Shown: in pieces, positions 16,220 to 25,968 of the stretch
Position numbering within the stretch: the stretch's first letter is position 1
Layout: every line of letters starts with the position of its first letter
Source: Pedobacter steynii
GTDB taxonomy: Bacteria; Bacteroidota; Bacteroidia; Sphingobacteriales; Sphingobacteriaceae
Assembly: GCF_900103665.1 (NCBI RefSeq)
Contig: NZ_FNGY01000011.1
Span: forward strand, 186,001 to 250,000
Length of the DNA: 64,000 nucleotides
Direction: 5' to 3'
Notes under the pieces: model-generated
What the model saw: the letters and a program-made list of their open reading frames with translations, nothing else
Databases searched by the model: none
What the model was told of the DNA's origin: nothing
Program-made: the position numbers and the translations under genes

Positions 16220-16852
16220 ATGAAACCAAGGGAATTAATCATCAACAGCATTGAACAGACCTTAGTTGAACCACTAAGTAAACTGGGATTTACGTTTTCA
16301 AAAAGTACACTGACGTTTAAGCGAAAACTTAAGGAATTCGTTCAGACCATTAGTTTTCAATTGAACAGGCATAATGAAGAAGATACATGTGCTGAATTCT
16401 GGACCTCCTACAGCGTATCCTCCAAGGAATATTCCCGCTGGCACAAAGCAGAATTCGGAACAGGAGATACCAATGATCATTTGAGTACCGAAATGGACTG
16501 GAACATCAAAGGCATGACATTTCCTGTCATTGACGACAAGCAAGAGTTACATTTTCAAATCATAGCCGCATCACATCGTGAAAAAGTGCTGGGTATTTTA
16601 AAAGAAAACGTAATTAACATCGGCATTCCTTATCTGGATCGTCTTTCTGACTGGGAAAATGCAGCGCACGACTTAGTGGATAAAGATTGGTTTCATGACA
16701 AAGCCGCCGACTTCTTCCTGATTGCAAGCAATAAAGAGAAAGCACGATGGGCATTACAGCAAGGGCTTGATTATTGGGACCGGCATCCAAAGGCTTCCTT
16801 CCCTGAAAGTAAAGATGAACTTCATAAAAGGATTGTCAAATACTTTTCATAG
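16220..16852 (+). CDS. DUF4304-like protein
   Basis: 210 residues, soluble. The first 150 residues (PLSKLGFTFSKSTLTFKRKL, QTISFQLNRHNEEDT, FWTSYSVSSKEYSRW) fit the pattern of DUF4304-type proteins, in which a 'GF....tf.R......q.i..Q....' core recurs; the match is from memory. The C-terminal part (KEKARWALQQGLDYWDRHP) is helical. No enzyme motif is seen. The gene stands alone between a divergent DUF6266 gene and an AraC regulator 67 bp downstream on the same strand. Confidence 0.6.
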   Translation: MKPRELIINSIEQTLVEPLSKLGFTFSKSTLTFKRKLKEFVQTISFQLNRHNEEDTCAEFWTSYSVSSKEYSRWHKAEFGTGDTNDHLSTEMDWNIKGMTFPVIDDKQELHFQIIAASHREKVLGILKENVINIGIPYLDRLSDWENAAHDLVDKDWFHDKAADFFLIASNKEKARWALQQGLDYWDRHPKASFPESKDELHKRIVKYFS

Positions 16853-16919
16853 GATTGTCGTAGCTAGCACAATTATTTCTTATCTTTAAGTTAGATAAAA
16901 CAATTTACTATCACTTAAA

Positions 16920-17762
16920 ATGCTTTTACCTACTGTCGGCATTGAACAAATTTTCAATCTTCCTTACACCAAGGAGGACTTTAAAGTAGTTCATCACCAA
17001 CCGATCAATATGCCCTCTATTCCTCATGCCCATAAGCATGATTTTTATATGATTTTGCTCATCGAAAAAGGAAGCGGCACACATACCATAGATTTTAAAG
17101 CGCATGAAGTAAAGGATCAAATGGTGTTTTTCCTTGCCCCCGGACAGGCACATCAATGGGAGCTTTCAAAAGATACCACAGGGTATCAGCTGATGTTTTC
17201 TCTAAAATTCCTATTGCCTGGAAGTCAACGTTTCCCCTATTTCAACCTATCGGCTTCGCCATTTCTTCCCTTAACAGACGAGCAGTACCTGGCCTTGACC
17301 CAGGAACTTGAAAAAATGGAAAAAGAGGTGCATCATTCACAAGACCTATACATTGATGTCCTTCAATCCCGTTTACAGGTGGTCTTATTATTGATAAAAA
17401 GATGGTACAGCGATAATTTTTCGGTGCAGGAATTCGCCCCTGATCACCGCATTATCAACAGTTTCCTAACGCTTCTGGAAACACATTATGCCACACATAG
17501 TGAAGTTTCCTTTTATGCCAATGAGATGAGTGTCACGGCAAATTACCTGAATCAGGTGTGCAGAAAAAAATCGGGAATTACGGCTGGGGACTATATCAGG
17601 GAGCGGATTTTACTGGAAGCAAAGCGAATGCTCACGTTCAGCAAACTGGATATTAAAGAGATTGCCTATACACTTGGCTTTAATGATACTTCTTACTTTT
17701 CCCGCTTTTTCAGGAAATACACCAACAGCAGTCCTCAGGAATTTCGCAAAATGAATAATTAG
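16920..17762 (+). CDS. AraC-family transcriptional regulator
   Basis: 280 residues. The N-terminal cupin-type sensor (about 20-120) has IPHAHKHDFYMILLI and LAPGQAHQWEL. The C-terminal double helix-turn-helix (about 180-278) shows MSVTANYLNQVCRKKSG and the second-helix signature IKEIAYTLGFNDTSYFSRFF. It likely senses a small molecule and regulates nearby genes; the run of three same-strand genes that begins 58 bp downstream is the obvious candidate target. A short inverted repeat, TTATCT-N7-AGATAA, lies at 16880-16898, 21 bp before the start, and could be an operator. Confidence 0.92.
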   Translation: MLLPTVGIEQIFNLPYTKEDFKVVHHQPINMPSIPHAHKHDFYMILLIEKGSGTHTIDFKAHEVKDQMVFFLAPGQAHQWELSKDTTGYQLMFSLKFLLPGSQRFPYFNLSASPFLPLTDEQYLALTQELEKMEKEVHHSQDLYIDVLQSRLQVVLLLIKRWYSDNFSVQEFAPDHRIINSFLTLLETHYATHSEVSFYANEMSVTANYLNQVCRKKSGITAGDYIRERILLEAKRMLTFSKLDIKEIAYTLGFNDTSYFSRFFRKYTNSSPQEFRKMNN

Positions 17763-17820
17763 TACCCTTGATGTGCTAAACAGTCCTACGCCGGTATTTT
17801 AGGGAAATATACATTTGCAT

Positions 17821-18507
17821 ATGAATTACCGCATTACCTATTTAGTGGCTTTGCTGATCTTCAGCCTATGCACTTTAACCGCATGTTCACAAGAAAAAAC
17901 TATGGACCCTACGAAAACCGGAGTCTTCGATATCATCGCAGCACAAAACACCACCAAACTTAAAGAATGGATTGCCAGTCATAAAGACGTGGAAATACGA
18001 AATGAAAAAGGAGAAACGCCGCTCATGGCAGCGACCTATCTAAACCACCTGCCAATGGCCAGCCTATTAATCGATGCCGGGGCCAGCGTAAATGCTCAGG
18101 ATAAGATGTTAAACAGCCCTTTCCTTTATGCCGGAGCTTCCGGTTACCTCGATATTGTTAAACTTTGCTTAACAGCAGGCGCAGATTATAAAATCTTTAA
18201 CCGATACAATGGTACTGCATTGATTCCTGCCTGTGAAAAAGGCCATGTGGCCGTGGTTGCTGAATTGTTAAAAGACAAGTCCTTCCCTATCGACCATATT
18301 AACAGGCTGGGCTGGACTGCCTTATTGGAAGCTGTGATTCTGGCTGATGGCAACAGCAGGCAGGTCCAAATTGTACAAATGCTCGTAGATGCCGGAAGTG
18401 ATGTGAATATCGCCGACAAGGATGGTGTGACCGCGCTGACGCATGCACGTCAGAAAAACTTCAAAGAAATCGTCAGCATCATAGAAAAAGCAGGTTCAAA
18501 AAAATAA
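17821..18507 (+). CDS. Ankyrin-repeat lipoprotein
   Basis: The ATG at 17821 gives 228 residues; the in-frame TTG at 17815 is not needed. A lipoprotein signal ends LTAC (Cys22 of the ATG product). Four to five ankyrin repeats follow: GETPLMAATYLNHLPMASLL, the 'LNSPFLYAGASGYLDIVKLC' unit, 'NGTALIPACEKGHVAVVAEL', and 'DGVTALTHARQKNFKEIVSI'. Such proteins are periplasmic protein-binding scaffolds. It sits in a same-strand run with the AraC regulator upstream and the amidohydrolase 47 bp downstream, so it may bind or protect the amidohydrolase or its substrate; this is inference from position. Confidence 0.85.
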   Translation: MNYRITYLVALLIFSLCTLTACSQEKTMDPTKTGVFDIIAAQNTTKLKEWIASHKDVEIRNEKGETPLMAATYLNHLPMASLLIDAGASVNAQDKMLNSPFLYAGASGYLDIVKLCLTAGADYKIFNRYNGTALIPACEKGHVAVVAELLKDKSFPIDHINRLGWTALLEAVILADGNSRQVQIVQMLVDAGSDVNIADKDGVTALTHARQKNFKEIVSIIEKAGSKK

Positions 18508-18554
18508 ACACCATGAAACCATTATAAGCATACCGCTTAAAAGACAATATTCTG

Positions 18555-19979
18555 ATGAAAAAAATAACATTTCTATTGCTTGCCCTATTCTTCATTCAGG
18601 CATCATTTGCCCAGAAAAAAGCGGCAGACCTTTTGATTAAGTCGGCCACAATTATTGACGTAAACACAGGGAAAATCATCCCAAAACAGATGATTGCCAT
18701 TAAAAACGGCCTTATCATCGCAGTTTTACCGGAAAGCCAACTTAAAAAATACACGGCGGTAAAGACCCTGGATGCCCGGGGTAAATACGTGATGCCCGGC
18801 CTGTGGGATATGCACATGCATTTTGGAGGCGGAACAGAAATCATTGAAGAAAACAAAAACCTTCTCCCCTTATATCTTGCTTATGGGATTACGACCATTC
18901 GCGATGCAGCGGCCGATATTAGTCCGAGTGTATTGCAATGGAGGGCAGAGATTGCAGCCGGAAAACTACAAGGGCCAACAATTTTCACTTCGGGACCTAA
19001 ACTGGAAGGTTATAAATCAGTATGGAAAGGAGACATTGAAGTCGGCAATACCGGGGAAATCAAACAGGCACTGGATTCTCTGCAAAAGATGAAAGTCGAT
19101 TTTGTGAAGATCACAGACAATACCCTGAGCCCGGAGCTTTTTTTAGAAAGCATCAGAATGGCCCGTCAGCGTGGTTATCAGGTGTCTGCACATATCCCGA
19201 ACGCACTGACGATGGAACAGATCGCAGCGGCGGGGCTAAGCTCGGTAGAACACCTTGGCTATGCGCTTAAAGCAGGATCTAAAATAGAGCGGGAAATTTC
19301 TGCGGAAGTGGCAGCAGGGACGTTAAAAGGCAAGGCATTTAACCAAAAGGTGATGGACACTTTTGAGGAAACCGCAGCAATGGCGACCTACAGAAATATG
19401 GCCGAACATGGCATGTACATTACCCCAACCTTATCACTAAATTACATTCTGACTTATTTCGAGAAGGATAACCATAAGCATGACACCTACCTTCAATACA
19501 TTGGAAAAGGGCTTCAAAAAACTTATGAAGGAAGGGTAAAAAGAGTAGAGCAGGATGATGCCGAAGCCATTGAATTCAGGCATCAATTATTTGAAAAAAC
19601 CGTTAAAACCTTACCATTATTGCAAAAGGCAGGCGTAAAAATAATGGCAGGAACAGATGCCGGATACCTGAATTCTTATGCCTATCCCGGAATCGGCTTA
19701 CATAAAGAACTGGAATTATTGGTTAAATACGGACTAACACCACTTCAGGCATTGCAGGCATCAGTGGTTAATTCCCCTGCTTTTCTGAATAAGAAGGTAT
19801 ATGGAAGTCTGAGTACAGGAAAAAGAGCAGACCTGCTATTGTTGAATGAAAATCCATTAAAAAATATCAGCGCTACCCAAAAAATATATGCTGTAATTAC
19901 AAAAGGGGAACTGCTCGACAGGCATACCCTGGATCAGATGCTGGAGAATGTTAAAAAGAAAAATGATTTATCATTATAA
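18555..19979 (+). CDS. Exported amidohydrolase family protein
   Basis: 474 residues with a signal peptide (1-19, cleavage near SFAQ). The amidohydrolase metal site is complete: His87-x-His89 in WDMHMHF, a probable carboxylated Lys185 in DFVKITDN, His213 in SAHIP, His233 in VEHLG and Asp368 in AGTDAGY. The C-terminal GKRADLLLLNENPL is the usual closing beta-domain motif. The family includes imidazolonepropionase-like and prolidase-like enzymes; the export signal suggests action on a peptide or cyclic amide in the periplasm. The specific substrate is not predictable. It is the third gene of a same-strand group that starts with the AraC regulator. Confidence 0.88.
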   Translation: MKKITFLLLALFFIQASFAQKKAADLLIKSATIIDVNTGKIIPKQMIAIKNGLIIAVLPESQLKKYTAVKTLDARGKYVMPGLWDMHMHFGGGTEIIEENKNLLPLYLAYGITTIRDAAADISPSVLQWRAEIAAGKLQGPTIFTSGPKLEGYKSVWKGDIEVGNTGEIKQALDSLQKMKVDFVKITDNTLSPELFLESIRMARQRGYQVSAHIPNALTMEQIAAAGLSSVEHLGYALKAGSKIEREISAEVAAGTLKGKAFNQKVMDTFEETAAMATYRNMAEHGMYITPTLSLNYILTYFEKDNHKHDTYLQYIGKGLQKTYEGRVKRVEQDDAEAIEFRHQLFEKTVKTLPLLQKAGVKIMAGTDAGYLNSYAYPGIGLHKELELLVKYGLTPLQALQASVVNSPAFLNKKVYGSLSTGKRADLLLLNENPLKNISATQKIYAVITKGELLDRHTLDQMLENVKKKNDLSL

Positions 19980-20030
19980 AATGACCTCATATTAAGTACT
20001 TTAGGGATTGATTAATGCTAACTCAATCTT

Positions 20031-20678
20031 ATGAAGATCTCAATAATCCTTGCGGATGATCATCCGGCAATTCTGGAAGGTATACAAGCTTACCTCAGCA
20101 AAGATGATCAGTTTAACATTATTGATCGTGTATCCAATGGGCTTGCCCTTTTACAATCCGAAGCCATCTACCGGGCAGATTTGATCTTACTTGACCTGAA
20201 TATGCCTGGTTTGGATGGTTTAAAGACACTTGATGAGTTGAAAAGCCGATCATTAAAGGCTAAGATCATCATCATGACCAATTACAATTCTCCCGAACTG
20301 ATTAAAGACTGCAGGTCAAAGGGAGCGAGTGGATACGTGGTTAAATCAGGTAAACTGGAGTTGCTTTCGGGGATCATTTCGCAGGTATTGGAAGGAAAAC
20401 TCTATTTCCCGATTTTGGGAGAAAATCAGACAGGGGCTTCTTCTTTTTCCTATTTTGATGATTTTCTGAAAAAACATAAGCTGACGAAACGTGAGGTGGA
20501 AATCATCAGACTGGTTTGTCAGAATATGAGAACCAGGGAAATCGCAGAGCGGTTATACCTATCGGAATTCACCATTCATACCCACAGAAAAAACATCATG
20601 CGAAAATTGGAGATCGGAGATTCTACCGTTGCGCTTTATGACTTCGCGATCAAGAATAAGCTCATTGTGAGCTCCTAA
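20031..20678 (+). CDS. NarL/LuxR-type response regulator (orphan)
   Basis: 215 residues. The receiver domain (1-120) has the acidic pair in ILADDHPAI, phospho-acceptor Asp55 in LLDLNMPG, and a conserved Lys in YVVKSGK. The LuxR helix-turn-helix (about 150-212) has LTKREVEIIRLVCQNMRTRE and IAERLYLSEFTIHTHRKNIM. No sensor kinase is encoded in the window, so its partner must be elsewhere. It follows the amidohydrolase by 51 bp on the same strand and ends at a strong terminator. Confidence 0.93.
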   Translation: MKISIILADDHPAILEGIQAYLSKDDQFNIIDRVSNGLALLQSEAIYRADLILLDLNMPGLDGLKTLDELKSRSLKAKIIIMTNYNSPELIKDCRSKGASGYVVKSGKLELLSGIISQVLEGKLYFPILGENQTGASSFSYFDDFLKKHKLTKREVEIIRLVCQNMRTREIAERLYLSEFTIHTHRKNIMRKLEIGDSTVALYDFAIKNKLIVSS

Positions 20679-20712
20679 AAAGCGCCTGTCGGGGTATTCC
20701 GGCAGGCGCTTT
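20679..20712. terminator. Terminator between the response regulator and susD (convergent)
   Basis: 14-nt arms (one G-T wobble) at about 20679-20692 and 20699-20712, GC-rich core GCGCCTG/CAGGCGC, A-run on one side and T-run on the other. It is placed between convergent genes and is probably used in both directions. Confidence 0.88.
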
Positions 20713-20726
20713 ATCTCTATTTTAGT

Positions 20727-22262
20727 TTAGTACCCTAGATTTTGAGGTCTAAGGTTTGGATTGTTTTTAATCTCTACACTTGGCAGTGGGAAAAGTAAGT
20801 GTTTTTCCGCCAATACCGTTGAAGGACTTTCAGCAAATGCATGTCCGACAAAGTTATCGAAGCCATTGGTCGACTCATTGTACACTTTTCTTAAGCGTAC
20901 CATATCAAACCAGGTGATGCCTTCGTAACATAACTCATGCCAGCGTTCGCGCCATACAGCTTCCTCAAAAGCGGTCTGGGATAAACCGGAAAGCTCTGGT
21001 ATCAATGCACGTCTTCTGATCTTGTTCAGCGCCTCATATGCAGCGATATTTGGAGTCCCGTCTGCCCGGTTTTGTGCCTCAGCATAAGTCAACAATACCT
21101 CTGCAAAGCGGATTTGTGGCCAGTTTAAATCACTTTGTGTAGTTCCTGCAGTACCCAATGTCCCATTCGCCACCACATCAAAATGTTTAAAAATATAAGG
21201 TGCATTCAGTGCTTTCAGTTCTCCGTTCCCGCCTGTGTAATAAGAAGTATAAAAGAAGCCCTCTCTGTCTTTGGCCCTTAAATCCCCGGCCTCAAAAGAC
21301 TGATAAAACTTTGTGGTTGGAACCGTACTTCCCATTTCATCGCTATAGGCAGAAACATTCTTAAAATTGGGTAACAGCAATTGCTGCATTGGATTTCCCG
21401 AAACAGTAGCCAGGTACTGAATCTGAAAAATGTGTTCTCCTTTATTTTCCTGGCTCAGGCTATGAAGGTCTGCATAAGAAGGAAAAAGGCCATAACCGCT
21501 GCTGGTCATCACCTCAAGAGATTTATCTGCGGCAAGTTTATAATAAGCAGCACCTTTGTTTAGCGGTTGTCCGGCCATGGTAAGATAGACCTTAGACAGC
21601 AATGATTTTACCGCACCTTTGCTCACTCTTCCACTTGCATCCTGCCATGGCAGCCCTGCCTCTTCTGCAGCAGTCAGGTCATCTGTAATTTGCTTATAAA
21701 CCAATTCCGTTCCGGTTCTGGTTGGATAAAAATCAGGCGAAGTTGCAGTCTGGGGAGTGGTAATCAATGGTACGTCCCCATATAGTCTCACCAGATAGAA
21801 ATACGCCCAGGCACGAAGAAACCTGGCCTCACCGAGGATCTGGGCTTTTCTGGTTGCATCCATCGGATTGATTGCGGGAACCTTTTCAATGACCAGATTC
21901 GTTTGCGCAATCACATTGTACAGCCCTGCCCACCAGTTTCTCACCAATAAATTTTCTCCGTTAAAAGATAAACCAAGAAGGTTATTCAAATCGGAATTCT
22001 GTCCGGTTTCTGTTCTCGCAGTTCCGGTGACCATTTCGAGCATCGAAAAGTTTGCGACGAAAATGCCGGCCCCATTCCCAATGAAGCGTGTTTGGGCATA
22101 AGCCGCAGCTATAGCGGCTTCCCCATGCTCAGGAATGGTATAATAGGTTTCAGGAGTTAAATTTGAAGGGTCTTTTTCTTCGAGGAATTTTTTACATCCT
22201 GTTCCAAGTACGACTAACGCAACGAGAAGGATTTTACCTGTATATTTTATATTTAATTTCAT
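20727..22262 (-). CDS. SusD/RagB-family nutrient-binding lipoprotein
   Basis: The ATG at 22262 gives 511 residues; the frame also contains a TTG start 10 codons earlier that would bury the signal peptide. The lipobox is GTGC (Cys23), followed by KKFLEEKDPSNLTPETYY, a standard SusD N-terminus. The helical region (AQILGEARFLRAWAYFYLVR then LYGDVPLI) and the C-terminal RWHELCYEGITWFDMVRLR are both diagnostic of SusD/RagB. It caps the SusC transporter encoded 32 bp upstream and captures a glycan or other oligomer at the cell surface. No glycoside hydrolase or other enzyme is linked. Confidence 0.95.
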   Translation of the reverse strand: MKLNIKYTGKILLVALVVLGTGCKKFLEEKDPSNLTPETYYTIPEHGEAAIAAAYAQTRFIGNGAGIFVANFSMLEMVTGTARTETGQNSDLNNLLGLSFNGENLLVRNWWAGLYNVIAQTNLVIEKVPAINPMDATRKAQILGEARFLRAWAYFYLVRLYGDVPLITTPQTATSPDFYPTRTGTELVYKQITDDLTAAEEAGLPWQDASGRVSKGAVKSLLSKVYLTMAGQPLNKGAAYYKLAADKSLEVMTSSGYGLFPSYADLHSLSQENKGEHIFQIQYLATVSGNPMQQLLLPNFKNVSAYSDEMGSTVPTTKFYQSFEAGDLRAKDREGFFYTSYYTGGNGELKALNAPYIFKHFDVVANGTLGTAGTTQSDLNWPQIRFAEVLLTYAEAQNRADGTPNIAAYEALNKIRRRALIPELSGLSQTAFEEAVWRERWHELCYEGITWFDMVRLRKVYNESTNGFDNFVGHAFAESPSTVLAEKHLLFPLPSVEIKNNPNLRPQNLGY

Positions 22263-22294
22263 GATATATTTAATTAAAGTAGAAGCGATCAAAA

Positions 22295-25200
22295 CTATAA
22301 ACCAACATTTAAACCAACCATATATGTGGTGGGCTTAGGGTAATCAAAGAAGGTTTGTCCTTGTGCAAATGCATTGGAGTAAGTAGTTACCTCAGGGTCA
22401 TTTCCGGAGAATTTAGTAGCCAGGAAGAAATTCTGCACACTGGTATAAACCCTCAATCGGTTTAATTTCAATTTTTTGGTGATGGCTGCAGGGAAATTAT
22501 AACCTAATAAAAGGTTTCTTCCACGAATGAATGAGCCATCTTCTACCCAACGGGTATCCACATTGGTTACATATCCGGCCCTGGTATCACGAATTGCTGC
22601 AATTGGTGTGTTCTGATTTTGAGGAGTCCAGGCATTGAGCACGGAACTGTAACTATTGGCCAATCCAACGCGGTCTTCTGCGGAGTGTTTTGTCATGTTG
22701 AGTACATCATTTCCTGCAGAATATTGAAGTTCAACAGTCAGGTCGACATTTTTGTACTTAAAGGTATTTGAAAATGAACCCCATGCTTTCGGACTTCCGT
22801 TACCAATGATCATACGATCGGCATCGTTAATCTGATAATCTCCATTTACATCAAGGTATTTAACATCTCCCGGTAATATTGTTTTCCCTCTGTAGTTATA
22901 TTTTGCGGCTTCTGTACGTTCACTTTCGCTCCAGGTACCCAGGCGGGTCAGGCCCCAGAATGAACCTACTGCTTCACCTACACGAATGATTCCGGTTTCA
23001 TTAGTAAAACCTGGGTTTCCCACGCCAAAAATATCTGCCGGAGTAGCAAGGGAAAGCACTTTATTTCTATTCATTGAAATATTAAATGCGGTATTCCAGG
23101 TAAAATCTTCTGTACTGACGTTCACTGTATTGATCGCAAATTCCAAACCTCTGTTTTCCATGCTACCAATATTTCTCGTGATAAAGCTATATCCACTGGT
23201 GAGTGGCACCGGCGCATCCAGCAGCATATCGGTAGTTTTACGGTAGTATACATCGGCTTCAATGCTGATCCTGTTGTTAAATAATCCCAGCTCTACACCA
23301 ATATCAGACTGGCCTGTTTTTTCCCATTTCAGATTTGGATTTGCAAGGCGATTGGTTCCCACACCGCCAAATCGGGTATTGTTAAAGATGGCCGCATATC
23401 CTGTTCCCAACACCCCCAATGAAGAGAAACTTGCGATCTCGGAGTTTCCGGTCAAACCATAACTTGCACGCAGTTTCAGATTAGAAATCACCGGACTTCC
23501 TTTGATAAAATCTTCTTCAGAAACTTTCCATGCCACTGCTCCTGAAGGGAAAAAAGCATATTTATTGTTGGATCCGAATTTAGAGGAACCATCCATACGT
23601 CCGGTTACCGTAAACAGGTACTTGTCCTTGAAGCTATAATTCAAACGTCCAAAATAGGAGTTAAAAGCAAAACGGTCCGCCCTTGAACTCCCCGGAATTG
23701 GTTTACTTGCCCCGCTTAAATTATTATACTCTAAATAATCTGTGGAAAAGTTCTCTCCTCCTACTGCAAAGCCGAAGATATTTGTTTTCTGCCATGATAA
23801 ACCCAGTAAGCCGGTGATCGCATGGTCTTTAGCAAAACGCTTATTATAGGTCAGATAATTTTCAAAAGACCAATAGGTTTCCCTGTTGTTATCTAAAGTA
23901 GCCGTTCCTTTTTGATCGAAAGAGATTCCATATAAGCTTCGTCCGTTATATTCAGAACGTCCGCGGGTTACAATATTCGCACCGATTACACTCCGGAATT
24001 CCAGTCCTTCCGCCAGGTTAATATTGGCATAAGCGTTTCCAAGTGTATTTTGCGTCTGTAAAATATATTTACGGTCTGTCAGGATATGTACCGGATTGGA
24101 CCCTCCTTCAGCACCAGGATAATTCTGGTTATCTGCCCAGGTTCCATTAGGATATTTAACAGGTAAAAAAGGGAAACTTTCGGTGATCATCCTAACCGAG
24201 TTTAATCCGCCAGTACCTATATCCACCAAATTTTCCGTTTGATTGGTATAGTTCAGGCTTCCTCCTACTTTCATCCATGTTTTGATCTGACTATCCATCG
24301 TAAACCTACCGGAATAGCGTTTCAGGTAAGAATTTTTCAACAAGCCGTTATCATCACGGTAGTTCAGGAACAGGCCGTAGGTATTTTCTGCATTACCTCC
24401 TGTAAACCCGAGCTGATGATTTTGCGAAAGCTTATTTTGCGTTGCTTCTTTAAACCAGTCGGTATCGTATAAAGGATTTCCATTGGAATCGAAAAGCAGA
24501 GGCAAATTTTTTCTTTTAATTCTCGGGTCCACGTATTTTCCTCCGGCAAAACCTTCAGGATCGTAGATTTTAGCATTATCGAAAGCCAGGTTTTCTACCT
24601 CAATAAATTCTTTTGCATTGAGCATTTCCACTCTTTTCGGGCCTATTGTCGGCACGCTAAAATCAACATCATAACTGATCTTGCCACCAGTAGCAGAACC
24701 TTTTTTCGTGGTCACTAAAATAACCCCGTTGGCACCTCTGGCTCCATAGATGGCAACAGAAGATGCGTCTTTAAGCACCTCTACAGAGGCAATATCTCCC
24801 GGGTTTAAGAAGTCTATTGCATTACTGTTCTGAGTTTGAGAACCCACAGGAAGAATTACGCCATCGATTACATATAAAGGATTGTTGGTCGTTTTGATGG
24901 AACTGAAACCACGGATTCTGATATTGGTCTGACCACCAGGGCGTCCGGAGTTTGAATTCACCTGCACTCCTGAAATACGCCCGGACAAGGCCTGGTTTAA
25001 AGAAGCTGCAGGGCGTTCCTTCAGTTGTTCTTCTTTTACAGATCCTACAGCACCGGTCACATCAGATTTCCTCCTTGTTCCATAACCTACCACGACCACA
25101 TCGTCCAGGTTTACCCCTTCAGCAGGCACCAGTTTGATGCTCAAGGGAGTCGCACCCGATCCGGCAGCACGTGTTTGCGTCGTATAGCCGATATAACTGA

Positions 25201-25489
25201 AGGACAGTTGCTCTGTGGCACTCTCTACTTCAATACTGAAACGGCCTGCAGCATCGGTTACCGTTGATTTATTTGTTTTTAAGGATTTAATCCCCACCCC
25301 CGGTACGGGCGTTGACTTTTCATCCAGCACTGTTCCGCTGATGATTATCTTTTGTGTTACCCCCTGAAAGAAAAAAGAAGTATGGGAATTGGCACTGGAA
25401 CTGATTCGCGCTGATGTCGCAGCGAAGGCCTCGATTCCCGTTAGACAAAGCATAGGGAGCCCTGCCAGAACTAAGTGTTTGATTTTCAT
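22295..25489 (-). CDS. SusC/RagA-family TonB-dependent transporter
   Basis: 1064 residues: signal peptide (to about 24), carboxypeptidase-regulatory-like domain (about 50-120, GTVLDEKSTPVPGVGIKS), SusC signature DDVVVVGYGT (about 132), plug domain (about 140-260, RIRGFSSIKTTNNPLYVIDG and YGARGANGVILVTTKKG) and a beta-barrel to the C-terminus (TYMVGLNVGL). There is no STN domain, so it is not of the sigma-signalling type. It imports the substrate bound by the SusD partner downstream. Upstream, 556 bp without genes contain three copies of a CpG-centred operator-like motif, pointing to LacI-type control by a regulator encoded elsewhere. Confidence 0.95.
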   Translation of the reverse strand: MKIKHLVLAGLPMLCLTGIEAFAATSARISSSANSHTSFFFQGVTQKIIISGTVLDEKSTPVPGVGIKSLKTNKSTVTDAAGRFSIEVESATEQLSFSYIGYTTQTRAAGSGATPLSIKLVPAEGVNLDDVVVVGYGTRRKSDVTGAVGSVKEEQLKERPAASLNQALSGRISGVQVNSNSGRPGGQTNIRIRGFSSIKTTNNPLYVIDGVILPVGSQTQNSNAIDFLNPGDIASVEVLKDASSVAIYGARGANGVILVTTKKGSATGGKISYDVDFSVPTIGPKRVEMLNAKEFIEVENLAFDNAKIYDPEGFAGGKYVDPRIKRKNLPLLFDSNGNPLYDTDWFKEATQNKLSQNHQLGFTGGNAENTYGLFLNYRDDNGLLKNSYLKRYSGRFTMDSQIKTWMKVGGSLNYTNQTENLVDIGTGGLNSVRMITESFPFLPVKYPNGTWADNQNYPGAEGGSNPVHILTDRKYILQTQNTLGNAYANINLAEGLEFRSVIGANIVTRGRSEYNGRSLYGISFDQKGTATLDNNRETYWSFENYLTYNKRFAKDHAITGLLGLSWQKTNIFGFAVGGENFSTDYLEYNNLSGASKPIPGSSRADRFAFNSYFGRLNYSFKDKYLFTVTGRMDGSSKFGSNNKYAFFPSGAVAWKVSEEDFIKGSPVISNLKLRASYGLTGNSEIASFSSLGVLGTGYAAIFNNTRFGGVGTNRLANPNLKWEKTGQSDIGVELGLFNNRISIEADVYYRKTTDMLLDAPVPLTSGYSFITRNIGSMENRGLEFAINTVNVSTEDFTWNTAFNISMNRNKVLSLATPADIFGVGNPGFTNETGIIRVGEAVGSFWGLTRLGTWSESERTEAAKYNYRGKTILPGDVKYLDVNGDYQINDADRMIIGNGSPKAWGSFSNTFKYKNVDLTVELQYSAGNDVLNMTKHSAEDRVGLANSYSSVLNAWTPQNQNTPIAAIRDTRAGYVTNVDTRWVEDGSFIRGRNLLLGYNFPAAITKKLKLNRLRVYTSVQNFFLATKFSGNDPEVTTYSNAFAQGQTFFDYPKPTTYMVGLNVGL

Positions 25490-25703
25490 TTTTGTTGTTT
25501 TTAGGTTAGTAAATTATGGGTTGGCATTTGGGAATGCTTGCTGCTTCGACACCAATGGTTCATGATGGCGGATGTCGAAACAGGGATTGGTACTGAGTGA
25601 CACTAAACCGTTTTAACAATTTAATATCAATGTTGAGTTGGCTTATTTATTCATGCGATTTGCGTTAGGGGGTGAATACTTGGGTTGATTATTAAATATA
25701 TAG

Positions 25704-25716
25704 TAATACGTTTTAT
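25704..25716. promoter_or_regulatory. LacI-type operator-like site 1
   Basis: TAATACGTTTTAT, an imperfect palindrome centred on CG, typical of LacI-family operators. It is the copy nearest susC (about 215 bp from the start). The same 12-bp core recurs twice further upstream. Confidence 0.5.
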
Positions 25717-25846
25717 CAATTCCTTCAAAAAAAGAGTATGAAAGCTGCTGTTCGATTAACTCCGGGAATCCCGGTTAAACCGGATTGCCCATAGCCCCAC
25801 CCTCCTTCGAAGATCAAAAGGCCATAAATCACTAATAATTAAAAGC

Positions 25847-25859
25847 TAATACGTTTTAT
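25847..25859. promoter_or_regulatory. LacI-type operator-like site 2
   Basis: A second exact copy of the 13-bp TAATACGTTTTAT, 143 bp from site 1, with flanking CT before and AAAT after the motif. Confidence 0.5.
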
Positions 25860-25956
25860 AAATCCGTCAACGGTAATCTATTAGAAATAGTAAAGACATT
25901 CATATTTGGTTATATTTAGGTTAATTAATGGTCTATGTAAAGTATCAGGCTCGAAC

Positions 25957-25968
25957 TAATACGTTTTA
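25957..25968. promoter_or_regulatory. LacI-type operator-like site 3
   Basis: A third copy of the 12-bp core TAATACGTTTTA, 110 bp from site 2, preceded by AC where site 2 has GC. Three repeats in one spacer are unlikely by chance. Confidence 0.5.
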
